Shown here: one piece after another, positions 17,050 to 24,996 of the stretch
Layout of the letters: the number at the start of each line of letters is the position of its first letter
Position numbering within the stretch: position 1 is the stretch's first letter
Assembly (NCBI RefSeq): GCF_014874095.1
Contig: NZ_JADBEB010000001.1
Location: forward strand, 2,480,001 to 2,544,000
Direction: 5' to 3'
Length of the DNA: 64,000 bases
DNA from: Plantactinospora soyae
GTDB lineage: Bacteria; Actinomycetota; Actinomycetes; Mycobacteriales; Micromonosporaceae
Program-made: the position numbers and the translations under genes
Notes under the pieces: generated by a model
The model's input: the letters and a program-made list of their open reading frames with translations, nothing else
Database searches by the model: none
What the model was told of the DNA's origin: nothing

Positions 17050-18032
17050 CAGTTTCCGTCTCCGTCCGAGTAGTGCACCCAGAACCGGCCGGTGCTGAAG
17101 AAGAGCGCGGTGATCAGGGCGATGGCGAGCAGGAACACCCAGGCCATGGCGGAGGCGTAGCCCATCTCCAGCTCGGTGAAGCCGGTGATGTAGAGGTTGA
17201 GCGTGTACATCAGGGTCGCGTCCACCGGACCGCCGGTGCCGTTGCTGAGCACGAACGCGGCGGTGAAGCCCTGGAACCCGTTGATCGTCTCCAACACCAG
17301 GTTGAAGAAGATCACCGGGGAGAGCATCGGCAGGGTGACGCTGACGAACTGCCGGAACCGGCTGGCACCGTCGACCGAGGCGGCCTCGTACAGCTCGGTC
17401 GGGACCTGCTTGAGCCCGGCCAGGAAGATCACCATCGGTGCGCCGAACTGCCAGATGGCGAGCACCATCAGGGTCTCCAGCGCCCAGCCCGGGTCGTTCA
17501 CCCAGGGCTTGCCCTCGACTCCGAACAGCGAGAGGAACGAGTTGAACGCCCCGTCCCGGTTGAACATGCTGACCCAGACGATGGCCAGCGCCACGCTGCC
17601 GCCGAGCAGCGACGGCAGGTAGAACAGGCCCCGGAACAGGCCGACGCCGCGCCAGGCACGGTTGAGCAGCAGCGCGACGCCGAGCGCGGCGGCGAGCTTG
17701 AGCGGTACGGCGATCAGCGCGAACGACAACGTCACCTGCACCGAGTGCCAGTACGACGGGTCGGCGGTGAACATCCGCTCGTAGTTCGCCAGTCCCACCC
17801 ATTCGACGTCCGACAGGTCGGTCAGGATGTCGTAGTTGGTGAAGCTGAGGTAGAGCGACAACAGCATGGGGATCGCCGTGATGGCCATCAGGCCGATCAG
17901 CCACGGCGACAGGAAGACGTACCCGGCCAGACCCTCGCCGTGCCGCATCCGTCCGGACCCGCGCGCCTTGGCGGGGGTCCGGACGGATGACTTGGCCGGC
18001 GGAGTCGGGTTCGGCGCCGTGGTCAACGCCAC
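17049..18032 (-). CDS. sugar ABC transporter permease, MalF-like
   Basis: A 327-aa permease with six predicted helices after a short basic N-terminal tail. The EAA loop reads ELYEAASVDGASRFRQFVSV. The sequence belongs to the CUT1 family (oligosaccharide and polyol importers). It lies 36 bases downstream of the binding-protein gene and overlaps the next permease, so the three form one transport unit. The substrate is inferred from context to be pectin-derived oligo- or monogalacturonate. Confidence 0.93.
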   Translation of the reverse strand: MALTTAPNPTPPAKSSVRTPAKARGSGRMRHGEGLAGYVFLSPWLIGLMAITAIPMLLSLYLSFTNYDILTDLSDVEWVGLANYERMFTADPSYWHSVQVTLSFALIAVPLKLAAALGVALLLNRAWRGVGLFRGLFYLPSLLGGSVALAIVWVSMFNRDGAFNSFLSLFGVEGKPWVNDPGWALETLMVLAIWQFGAPMVIFLAGLKQVPTELYEAASVDGASRFRQFVSVTLPMLSPVIFFNLVLETINGFQGFTAAFVLSNGTGGPVDATLMYTLNLYITGFTELEMGYASAMAWVFLLAIALITALFFSTGRFWVHYSDGDGN

Positions 18033-18068
18033 GAGCCAACTCCTCTCCGAACGTGTGGGCCGGACCAG

Positions 18069-19415
18069 TCAGGCGATCGCGGACTTGCAGATCTCCAGGA
18101 AGGCGGCCGCGGCCTGCGCCGGGGTCTGCCGTCCGTACTGGACCTCCTCGGCGGCCTTGATCAGCTCGGCCCGGATCTTGCTGTGCCCCTTGAGCGGCAC
18201 CTGCGGTGACGGGCCGAACTTGGCCCCGAGCTCGTTCTCGACCTGGATCGACAGCTTCATCGCCGGGTCGGTGACGGACTCGCTCACCGTCTTGCGGACG
18301 TCCATGTTGGACGGCAGGCCCCGGTCGGTACCGAGGATCTTGCCGGCCTCCGGGTCGTTGGCCAGGAAGTTGATGACGTCCACCGCGGCGTCGGCGTTCT
18401 TGGTCTTCTGGAACACCGAGAAGTACATCGAGGCCCGGGCCCACTGCGCGCTCGGGTCACCGGGGTACGCGACGACGCCCAGCTCGTCCTTGGTGTTCTT
18501 CTTCAGCTCCGGCAGCTGGTTGGCCCAGACGAAGGAGGTGCCCGCCTTGCCGGTGACCACGAGCTGCTTGGTGATGTCGGTGGCGTTGCCCTCGTGGATC
18601 ACGTCCGGGGTCGGGGTGGCCCCCTGCGCCCGGGCGCCCTTCCACAGCTCGAACCACTTGGTCACGTCGTCGGCGGTGAAGCCGAGTTCCTTGTCCTTGT
18701 AGAGGTCCTTGCCCTGCTGGCGCAGCCAGACCCAGAATGCCTTGTAGTCCGCGCTCGGGTCCATGGTGCCGGGGACCTTGGCGGTCCTGCTGACGTTCGC
18801 GGCCCAGGCGATGAACGCCTCCCAGGTCATCCCCGTCGTCGGCTCCGGCAGGCTGTGCTTCTGCAGCAGCGACTTGTTGTAGACCAGGCCCTGGGTGTTC
18901 TCGCCGAACGCGACGCCGGAGAGCTTGCCGTCGACCACGCCGTACTGCCAGAGGCTCTCCGGGAACTTGGAGACGTCCAGCTTGCCGTCGTCCTTGTACT
19001 TGTTCAGGTCGAGCGTGGTCTTCCTGGACGCGTACTCGGTCAGGTAGTTGTCGTCGATCTGGAAGATGTCCGGCGCGTCACCGCCGGCGGTCAGCGTGGC
19101 GAGCTTGTCGAAGTAGCCCTGGTTGGCCTGCCAGGTCTTCTTGAAGGTCACGTTGGGGTGCTTGCTGGTGTAGAGGGCGAGGGCCTCCTCGGTGAGCTTG
19201 GCCCGCGCCTCACCGCCCCACCAGAAGATCGACAGTTCGACCTTGGCGTTGGGGTCGGCACTCTCCTCCTCGCCGCCGCCGCAGGCAGCGGCGCCGAGGA
19301 GCAGGGGGACAGCCACCGCTGCGGCGGTGAGACGGCGGAGCAGGCTGCGCCGCTGGAGAGTACGGTGGCCACGCGCGGCAGGCGCGTTTGCCGTCGGGGA
19401 TGTGGCGGGGTGCAT
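18069..19415 (-). CDS. sugar-binding lipoprotein of the ABC importer
   Basis: A 448-aa extracellular solute-binding protein (family 1). The N-terminus has a twin-arginine-like RRSLLRRL, a hydrophobic stretch and a lipobox-like GAAAC with lipidated C45, followed by an acidic spacer. The mature domain shows the family pattern ELSIFWWGG, GDAPDIFQIDDNYL and MTWEAFIAWA. I chose ATG 19415 because AAGGAG sits eight bases upstream; the in-frame GTG at 19424 overlaps that RBS. It starts 18 bases after the lacI gene ends, so the two are co-transcribed. The ligand is inferred to be uronate-containing sugar. Confidence 0.92.
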   Translation of the reverse strand: MHPATSPTANAPAARGHRTLQRRSLLRRLTAAAVAVPLLLGAAACGGGEEESADPNAKVELSIFWWGGEARAKLTEEALALYTSKHPNVTFKKTWQANQGYFDKLATLTAGGDAPDIFQIDDNYLTEYASRKTTLDLNKYKDDGKLDVSKFPESLWQYGVVDGKLSGVAFGENTQGLVYNKSLLQKHSLPEPTTGMTWEAFIAWAANVSRTAKVPGTMDPSADYKAFWVWLRQQGKDLYKDKELGFTADDVTKWFELWKGARAQGATPTPDVIHEGNATDITKQLVVTGKAGTSFVWANQLPELKKNTKDELGVVAYPGDPSAQWARASMYFSVFQKTKNADAAVDVINFLANDPEAGKILGTDRGLPSNMDVRKTVSESVTDPAMKLSIQVENELGAKFGPSPQVPLKGHSKIRAELIKAAEEVQYGRQTPAQAAAAFLEICKSAIA

Positions 19416-19433
19416 TGCGCTCACTCCTTGGCG

Positions 19434-20597
19434 TTAGGAGGCGACAACTTCGGGGGTGGCCGCGGTCGCGTCGCCCGGATCCGCATGGCCGTGCGAACCC
19501 GGGTCAGCGGAGGATGCCGCGCCCGGGCGGTCGGCTGGTGCCGCCGTTCCGGGCCGGTCGGCCGGGGCCGCCGGACCGACGCCCGTCGAGTCGCGGATGA
19601 CCAATTCGGTCTGGAGCGTTACCTGTGCGGTGGTACGACGGTCGTCGGTTGTAGTGGTTCTTCCGCCGCCGCGCCCTGCGCGTGCGAAGAAGGAACCGTC
19701 GTGTTGCAGGAGCATGTCGACGGCCGTCCGGCCGGCGGCCGCGGTTGGCGTGGCCACCGTCGTCAATTTGGGTCGGGTGAGTCGGCTCAGCGCGATGTCG
19801 TCGATGCCGACGACACTGACGTCCTGGGGCACCCGTAGCCCGAGCGTGTCCAGCCCTTCGATCAGGCCGATCGCCATCAGGTCGTTGTAGGCGAGCACTG
19901 CGGTGGCGCCACTGCGGCGTACCTGTTCCGCCATGGCGATGCCGCCGCCCTCGGTGGGCGGGTTCGGGCCGAGCACGGTCAGGGCCGCGTCGGCGGTCCG
20001 GGCCGCGGCCGTCGCCGACCGGCGGATCTCGCGGTTGGTCCAGGAGCCGCGGGGCCCGCCCAGCAGGGCCAGCTCCCGGTGCCCGAGCCCGGTCAGGTGT
20101 TCGACCGCGAGCCGGGCACCCTGGCCGACGTCCATCACCACCGCCGGCAGGCCGGTGACCTGACGGTTGATCACCACCAGCGGCACCTCGCGGCTGAGCT
20201 GCTCGATCAGGCTGTTGCTCATTCGCGGGCTGCACAGCAGTACGCCGTCGACCTGCTTGGCCAGGGCGTGCACCAGGTCTTCCTCGGCCGCCGGGTCCTC
20301 GTTCGTGTCGGCGATGAAGATGTGGTAGTCCCGTTGCCGGGCCTGGCTCTCCGCCGCCTTGATCAGCGGCGGGAAGAACGGGTTGGCGATGTCGGCGATG
20401 ATCAGGCCGATGTTGTGGGTGCGTCCGGTGATGAGTGCCCGGGCCGCCCGGTTGGGGCGGTAGCCGAGGTCCTCGGCGCAGGCCAGCACCCGGTTCCGGG
20501 TCTCCGGGTTCACCAGGTGTGGGGCCGAGAACGTGCGGGACACAGTGGAGATGTGCACACCGGAGGCTCGCGCGACGTCTCGAATTGTGGCTGGCAC
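19434..20597 (-). CDS. LacI-family transcriptional regulator of the pectin/uronate locus
   Basis: A 387-aa repressor-type protein. The N-terminal helix-turn-helix and hinge read ATIRDVARASGVHISTVSRTFSAP and GYRPNRAARAL, followed by a periplasmic-binding-protein-like sensor domain. The C-terminal 50 residues are an Ala/Pro/Asp-rich low-complexity tail beyond the normal LacI length. I chose GTG 20597 because GAAGGGA lies upstream and the HTH begins at residue 3. It heads the transporter operon and is divergent from the catabolic genes. Matching inverted repeats in the intergenic region suggest it represses both directions until an uronate-type inducer binds. Confidence 0.92.
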   Translation of the reverse strand: MPATIRDVARASGVHISTVSRTFSAPHLVNPETRNRVLACAEDLGYRPNRAARALITGRTHNIGLIIADIANPFFPPLIKAAESQARQRDYHIFIADTNEDPAAEEDLVHALAKQVDGVLLCSPRMSNSLIEQLSREVPLVVINRQVTGLPAVVMDVGQGARLAVEHLTGLGHRELALLGGPRGSWTNREIRRSATAAARTADAALTVLGPNPPTEGGGIAMAEQVRRSGATAVLAYNDLMAIGLIEGLDTLGLRVPQDVSVVGIDDIALSRLTRPKLTTVATPTAAAGRTAVDMLLQHDGSFFARAGRGGGRTTTTDDRRTTAQVTLQTELVIRDSTGVGPAAPADRPGTAAPADRPGAASSADPGSHGHADPGDATAATPEVVAS

Positions 20598-20655
20598 GCG
20601 AGTCCCTTCTGCGGTCGCCGGTGTGTGTCTGCCGTCACTTGGTTGGCCAATTAAT

Positions 20656-20667
20656 GCAAACGGTTGC
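20656..20667. promoter_or_regulatory. candidate LacI-type operator O1
   Basis: A near-palindrome GCAAACGGTTGC with 4-bp arms and a central CG, the usual shape of LacI-family operators. It lies about 60 bases upstream of the lacI start codon, suiting autoregulation. It shares its TGCAAA half-site with the second operator at 20806-20821. Confidence 0.6.
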
Positions 20668-20805
20668 TCAGGTGTCAACGGGCCTCGGTTACGGGTTTGT
20701 TGCGGTGCGCAGCCATGGGAGCCCTTCCATAGTTGCAAATGCGGATAAAGTGCGCAGGATTGCTACAAGTCGTTGACGTCCGGCTGGCGCACATGGTTAC
20801 TTCTC

Positions 20806-20821
20806 CTGCAAACCTTTGCAG
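20806..20821. promoter_or_regulatory. candidate LacI-type operator O2
   Basis: CTGCAAACCTTTGCAG is a perfect inverted repeat with 7-bp arms around a 2-base centre, 19 bases upstream of the Gfo/Idh start. A TTGACG at 20773-20778 could be the -35 element, which would put this operator just downstream of the -10, a classical repressor position. Its half-site also occurs at O1 and upstream of the first pectate lyase gene. Confidence 0.68.
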
Positions 20822-20840
20822 CCAACGGAGGCGAGCTGGG

Positions 20841-22166
20841 ATGTCGGGAACACCTGGAAGGCAACGCTTCGCTCTGGTCGGTACGGGCGCGCGGGCGGAG
20901 ATGTTCGTCCGGGCGCTGGTCCTGGACCACCCGAACACCGCTGAACTCGTCGCCTTCGCCGACGTCAACCAGGCGCGGATGAACGCGCACAACGACTGGC
21001 TGGCCGAGCTGGGCTTCGATCCGGTGTCGACGTACCCGGCCACGGACTTCGGCGAGATGCTGGCCAAGGAGCGCGTCGACGTGGTCCTGGTGACCACCGT
21101 CGACCGGACCCACGACGAGTACATCGTCGCCGCGCTGCGGGCCGGCTGCGACGTGATCACCGAGAAGCCGATGACCATCGACGCGCCCCGGTGCGAGCGG
21201 ATCCTGCGTGCCGTGGCCGAAACCGGCCGAAAAGTTTCAGTCGCTTTCAACTATCGCTACAACCCTTTGCATGAGAAGGTTCGCGAGGTCATCGCCGAGG
21301 GCACCATCGGCGAGATCGGCTCGGTCCACTTCGAATGGCTGCTCGACGTCCGGCACGGCGCCGACTATTTTCGGCGCTGGCACCGGGACAAGGCCAACTC
21401 CGGCGGACTGATGGTGCACAAGGCGAGTCACCACTTCGACCTGGTCAACTGGTGGCTGGACGCGACGCCGGTCGAGGTCTACGCCGCCGGCCAGCTCTTC
21501 TTCTACGGCGAGACCGGACGCCGGCACGGCTACGCCCGCCCGTACGAGCGGGCACACGGCGCGCCGGACGCCGCCGACGATCCGTTCGCGCTGCACCTGG
21601 CCGAGCATCCGCGACTGCGGGCGCTCTACCTCGATGCCGAGGCCGAGGACGGCTACCACCGCGACCAGAACGTCTTCGGGCCCGGGGTGAGCATCGAGGA
21701 CGACATGGCGGTACTGGCCAAGTACTCCAGCGGCGCCAGCATGAGCTACCACCTCACCGCGTACGCCCCGTGGGAGGGCTACCGGGTGATGTTCAACGGC
21801 AGTCGGGGGCGGCTGGAGCTGGAGGTGGTGGAGAGCGACTTCGTCAGCCCTCAGGCCGCCGGCGAGCTGAAGGGCGCCGCGCTGCACGGCGTACAGGCCG
21901 CCGTCGAGGAGGGTTGGGCGAAGCTGACCGTACGGCCGTTCTGGGAGCCGCCCCGGGAGGTGCCGGTCTCCGGCTACACCCGCAGTGGTCACGGCGGCGC
22001 GGACGCCCGGATGACCGCAGTGCTGTTCGGCGGCCACACCGACCCGATGAACCGGGCCGCCACCGCCCGGGACGGCGCGCTCGCCCTGCTCACCGGCCTG
22101 GCCGCGAACCGTTCCTTCGAAACCGGACAGGCGGTCCGCGTCGCCGACCTGCTGACCATCCCCTGA
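20841..22166 (+). CDS. Gfo/Idh/MocA-family NAD(P)-dependent oxidoreductase
   Basis: A 441-aa sugar dehydrogenase-like protein. The N-terminal Rossmann domain starts RFALVGTGARAEMF. The EKPMT motif near residue 114 carries the conserved catalytic lysine, and the C-terminal beta-sheet domain includes SGGLMVHKASHHFDLVNWW with a candidate catalytic histidine. I chose ATG 20841, with GGAG at 20827-20830 upstream. It is the first plus-strand gene opposite the LacI regulator and probably acts on a sugar or uronate from pectin. The exact substrate is not readable; members oxidise, reduce or eliminate many sugar derivatives. Confidence 0.88.
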   Translation: MSGTPGRQRFALVGTGARAEMFVRALVLDHPNTAELVAFADVNQARMNAHNDWLAELGFDPVSTYPATDFGEMLAKERVDVVLVTTVDRTHDEYIVAALRAGCDVITEKPMTIDAPRCERILRAVAETGRKVSVAFNYRYNPLHEKVREVIAEGTIGEIGSVHFEWLLDVRHGADYFRRWHRDKANSGGLMVHKASHHFDLVNWWLDATPVEVYAAGQLFFYGETGRRHGYARPYERAHGAPDAADDPFALHLAEHPRLRALYLDAEAEDGYHRDQNVFGPGVSIEDDMAVLAKYSSGASMSYHLTAYAPWEGYRVMFNGSRGRLELEVVESDFVSPQAAGELKGAALHGVQAAVEEGWAKLTVRPFWEPPREVPVSGYTRSGHGGADARMTAVLFGGHTDPMNRAATARDGALALLTGLAANRSFETGQAVRVADLLTIP

Positions 22167-22171
22167 CCAAG

Positions 22172-22228
22172 TGTTAGGAAGGGCCCCCGCTACAACAGAA
22201 AACGATAGGAAGGGGCCCTTCCTTACAT
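22172..22228 (-). repeat. stop-codon-associated hairpin repeat, copy 1 (inverted and diverged)
   Basis: Inverted-repeat arms GGAAGGGCCC and GGGGCCCTTCC flank an A-rich centre (TACAACAGAAAACGATA) that resembles the reverse complement of the other copies' centre. It begins six bases after the stop of the Gfo/Idh gene and ends 24 bases before the uxaC start codon. Either it is a leaky or attenuating terminator, or it is a neutral insertion within an operon. Confidence 0.85.
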
Positions 22229-22252
22229 CTCTGACCAGCCTAGGAGCATCTG

Positions 22253-23689
22253 GTGTCTCCCCAGTCCGACCGGCCCGACCTGCTCTTTCCCTCGGAGCCC
22301 AGCCAACGGGCGATCGCCCGCGAGCTGTACGCCCTGGTTCGGGACCGGCCGCTGATCTCGCCGCACGGGCACGTCGACCCGGGCATGCTCGCCGACGACG
22401 TGGCTTTTCCGGATCCCGCGCGCCTGATCATCGTTCCGGACCACTACCTGACCCGGATGCTGCTCAGCCAGGGTGTGCCCCCGGCGGAACTGGGCGTGCC
22501 CTCGGTGGACGGCGAGCCGGTGGAGACCGACGGGCGGACCATCTGGCGGCGGTTCGCCGGGTACTGGCACCTGTACCGGGGCACCCCGTCCCGGCTCTGG
22601 CTGGAGGAGACCTTCGCGAACGTCTTCGGTGTGCGTACGGCGTTGTCGCCGGCCACCGCCGACGAGATCTACGACGCCATCGCGGCGCAGCTCGCCCAGC
22701 CCGAGTTCCGGCCCCGGGCGCTGTTCGAGCGGTTCAACATCGAGACGCTGGCCACCACCGAGTCGCCGCTGGACGACCTCGGCCGGCACGCCAAGCTGGC
22801 GGCCGACGGCTGGGGCGGGCCGGGCGGCCGGGTTCTCACCACGTTCCGGCCGGACAACGTGGTGGACATGGAGTTCGACGGCTGGGCCGGCAACGTCGAG
22901 CAGCTCGGCCAGATCACCGGCGAGGACACCGGGCGGTACGCCGGGTATCTCGCCGCGTTGCGTAAGCGGCGGGAGGCGTTCATCGCCGCCGGTGCCACCT
23001 CGACCGATCACGGGCATCCGACCGCGCTGACCCTCCGGCTCAGCGAGGCCGAGGCGGCGACCCTCTACGGCCGGGGCCTGCGCGGCGAGGCCACCCCGGA
23101 GGACGCCGAGGCGTTCCGGGCGCACATGCTGGTCGAGTTCGCCAAGATGTCCATCGAGGACGGACTGGTGATGCAGCTGCACCCCGGTGCGGTGCGTAAC
23201 CACAACCGGTGGCTGTACGCCCGGCACGGCCGGGACGTCGGCGGCGACATCCCGCAGGCCACCGAGTACCTGCACGCGCTCACCCCGCTGCTGGACGCGT
23301 ACGGCAACGACCCCCGGCTGCGGCTGGTCGTCTACACCCTGGACGAGTACACCTTCACCCGCGAGCTGGCCCCGCTGGCCGGCGGCTACGCCGCGCTCTA
23401 CCTCGGTGCGCCGTGGTGGTTCCTGGACTCGCCGGAGGTGCTGCGCCGGTTCCGGGAGGCGGTGACCGAGACCGCCGGCTTCTACAACACCGCCGGGTTC
23501 GTCGACGACACCCGGGCGTTCTGCTCGATCCCGGTCCGGCATGACGTCTCCCGTCGGATCGACGCCGGCTTCCTGGCCCGGCTGGTCGCCGAGGACCGGC
23601 TGCCGCTGGACGAGGCCGCCGAGACGATCGTCGACCTCGCGTACCACCTGCCCAAGAAGGTCTTCAAGATCGGGAGCTCGATCAAGTGA
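22253..23689 (+). CDS. uxaC: glucuronate/galacturonate isomerase
   Basis: A 478-aa uronate isomerase converting D-galacturonate to tagaturonate, or D-glucuronate to fructuronate, the first intracellular step of uronate breakdown. PLISPHGHVDP near residue 35 is the amidohydrolase-like metal-binding start. PARLIIVPDHYLTRML and the C-terminal AEETIVDLAYHLPKKVF also fit the family. AGGAG lies six bases before GTG 22253. It overlaps the next gene by 4 bases (GTGA). Along with the pectate lyases it argues for galacturonate as the physiological substrate. Confidence 0.93.
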   Translation: MSPQSDRPDLLFPSEPSQRAIARELYALVRDRPLISPHGHVDPGMLADDVAFPDPARLIIVPDHYLTRMLLSQGVPPAELGVPSVDGEPVETDGRTIWRRFAGYWHLYRGTPSRLWLEETFANVFGVRTALSPATADEIYDAIAAQLAQPEFRPRALFERFNIETLATTESPLDDLGRHAKLAADGWGGPGGRVLTTFRPDNVVDMEFDGWAGNVEQLGQITGEDTGRYAGYLAALRKRREAFIAAGATSTDHGHPTALTLRLSEAEAATLYGRGLRGEATPEDAEAFRAHMLVEFAKMSIEDGLVMQLHPGAVRNHNRWLYARHGRDVGGDIPQATEYLHALTPLLDAYGNDPRLRLVVYTLDEYTFTRELAPLAGGYAALYLGAPWWFLDSPEVLRRFREAVTETAGFYNTAGFVDDTRAFCSIPVRHDVSRRIDAGFLARLVAEDRLPLDEAAETIVDLAYHLPKKVFKIGSSIK

Positions 23690-24996
23690 CGGTTACCATC
23701 ACCGGCGTCGACGTACACGACGTGCGGTTTCCGACGGCCGCCGCCGGGGACGGCTCGGACGCGATCAACCGGGGCGACTACTCGGCGACCTACGTCGAGC
23801 TGCGTACGGATGCGCCGGGCGGGACCTTCGGGGCCGGCTTCACCTTCACCAACGGCCGGGGCAACGAGATCACCTGCGCGGCGGTACGTGCCCTGGCGCA
23901 CCACGTCGTCGGCCGGACCGTCGAGGAGATCGTGGCACAGCCGGTGGCGTTCTGGCGGTCGTTGACGGCGGACGTGCAGCTGCGCTGGCTCGGGCCGGAG
24001 AAGGGCGTCATCCACATGGCGACCGGTGCGCTGGTCAACGCCGTCTGGGACCTGCGGGCCAAGCTGGCGGAGAAGCCGTTGTGGCGGCTGCTCGCCGAGA
24101 TGCCGTCCGAGGAACTGGTCCGCAACATCGACTTCCACCACATCATCGACGCGCTCAACCCGGCCGAGGCCGCTGCCATCCTGGAGAAGGGGCAGATCGG
24201 CCTCTCCGACCGGTTGGCCGAGTTGGAGCGGGACGGGTTCCCGTCGTACACCACCTCGGTCGGCTGGCTCGGGTATCCGGACGACAAGGTCCGGGCGCTG
24301 ACCCGCGAGGCGTACGGCCAGGGCTGGCGGGCGATGAAGATGAAGGTCGGCGGCCCGATCGAGGACGACGTACGCCGGGCGCGGATCATCCGGGAGGAGA
24401 TCGGCCCGGACGCGTTGCTGATGATGGACGCCAACCAGGTCTGGGACGTCGACGAGGCGATCGAGAACATGTCCCGGCTGGTCGAGTTCGACCCGTACTG
24501 GATCGAGGAGCCGACGCACGCCGACGACGTACTCGGGCACGCCCGGATCGCCGAGGCGGTGACCGGGCTCTCCGGTGGACGCTGCCGGGTCGCCACCGGC
24601 GAGGTGGCGGCGAACCGCGTCATCTTCAAGCAACTCCTCCAGGCCGAGGCGATCGGCGTCTGCCAGATCGACGCCTGCCGGATCGGCGGGGTCAACGAGG
24701 TGCTGTCGGTGATCCTGATGGCGGCCAAGTTCGGGGTGCCGATCTGCCCGCACGCCGGTGGTGTCGGCCTCTGCGAGTACGTCCAGCACCTGGCGATCTT
24801 CGACTACCTGCGGGTCGGCGCCTCGCTCGACGGCCGGATGGTCGAGTACGTCGACCACCTGCACGAGCACTTCGTCGACCCGGTACGCACCCGTGGCGGC
24901 CGGTACCTGCTGCCCGACCAGCCCGGCTACAGCTCGACGATGAAGCGCGCCTCGATCGCCGAGTTCTCCTTCCCGGACGGCCCGGTATGGGCGTGA
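23686..24996 (+). CDS. enolase-superfamily acid-sugar dehydratase, L-fuconate dehydratase-like
   Basis: A 436-aa mandelate-racemase/enolase-superfamily protein closest in pattern to L-fuconate dehydratase. It has the FTFTNGRGNE N-terminal capping loop, the KxK lysine pair K218/K220 in MKMKVGG, metal ligands in MDANQVWD, WIEEPT and ATGE, and the barrel histidine H356 in PHAGGVGLCEYVQHL. The expected reaction is loss of water from a sugar acid to a 2-keto-3-deoxy acid. In a uronate operon it may act on an acid sugar other than L-fuconate. It overlaps uxaC by 4 bases and the next gene by 10, so the three are translationally coupled. Confidence 0.88.
   Translation: MTVTITGVDVHDVRFPTAAAGDGSDAINRGDYSATYVELRTDAPGGTFGAGFTFTNGRGNEITCAAVRALAHHVVGRTVEEIVAQPVAFWRSLTADVQLRWLGPEKGVIHMATGALVNAVWDLRAKLAEKPLWRLLAEMPSEELVRNIDFHHIIDALNPAEAAAILEKGQIGLSDRLAELERDGFPSYTTSVGWLGYPDDKVRALTREAYGQGWRAMKMKVGGPIEDDVRRARIIREEIGPDALLMMDANQVWDVDEAIENMSRLVEFDPYWIEEPTHADDVLGHARIAEAVTGLSGGRCRVATGEVAANRVIFKQLLQAEAIGVCQIDACRIGGVNEVLSVILMAAKFGVPICPHAGGVGLCEYVQHLAIFDYLRVGASLDGRMVEYVDHLHEHFVDPVRTRGGRYLLPDQPGYSSTMKRASIAEFSFPDGPVWA

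Noticed and set aside
17050-18444. Upstream extension of the MalG-like permease frame, running across the MalF gene and into the lipoprotein gene
   Set aside because: The extension is an out-of-frame shadow of the MalF and lipoprotein genes with no family similarity. The true start is at 17049.
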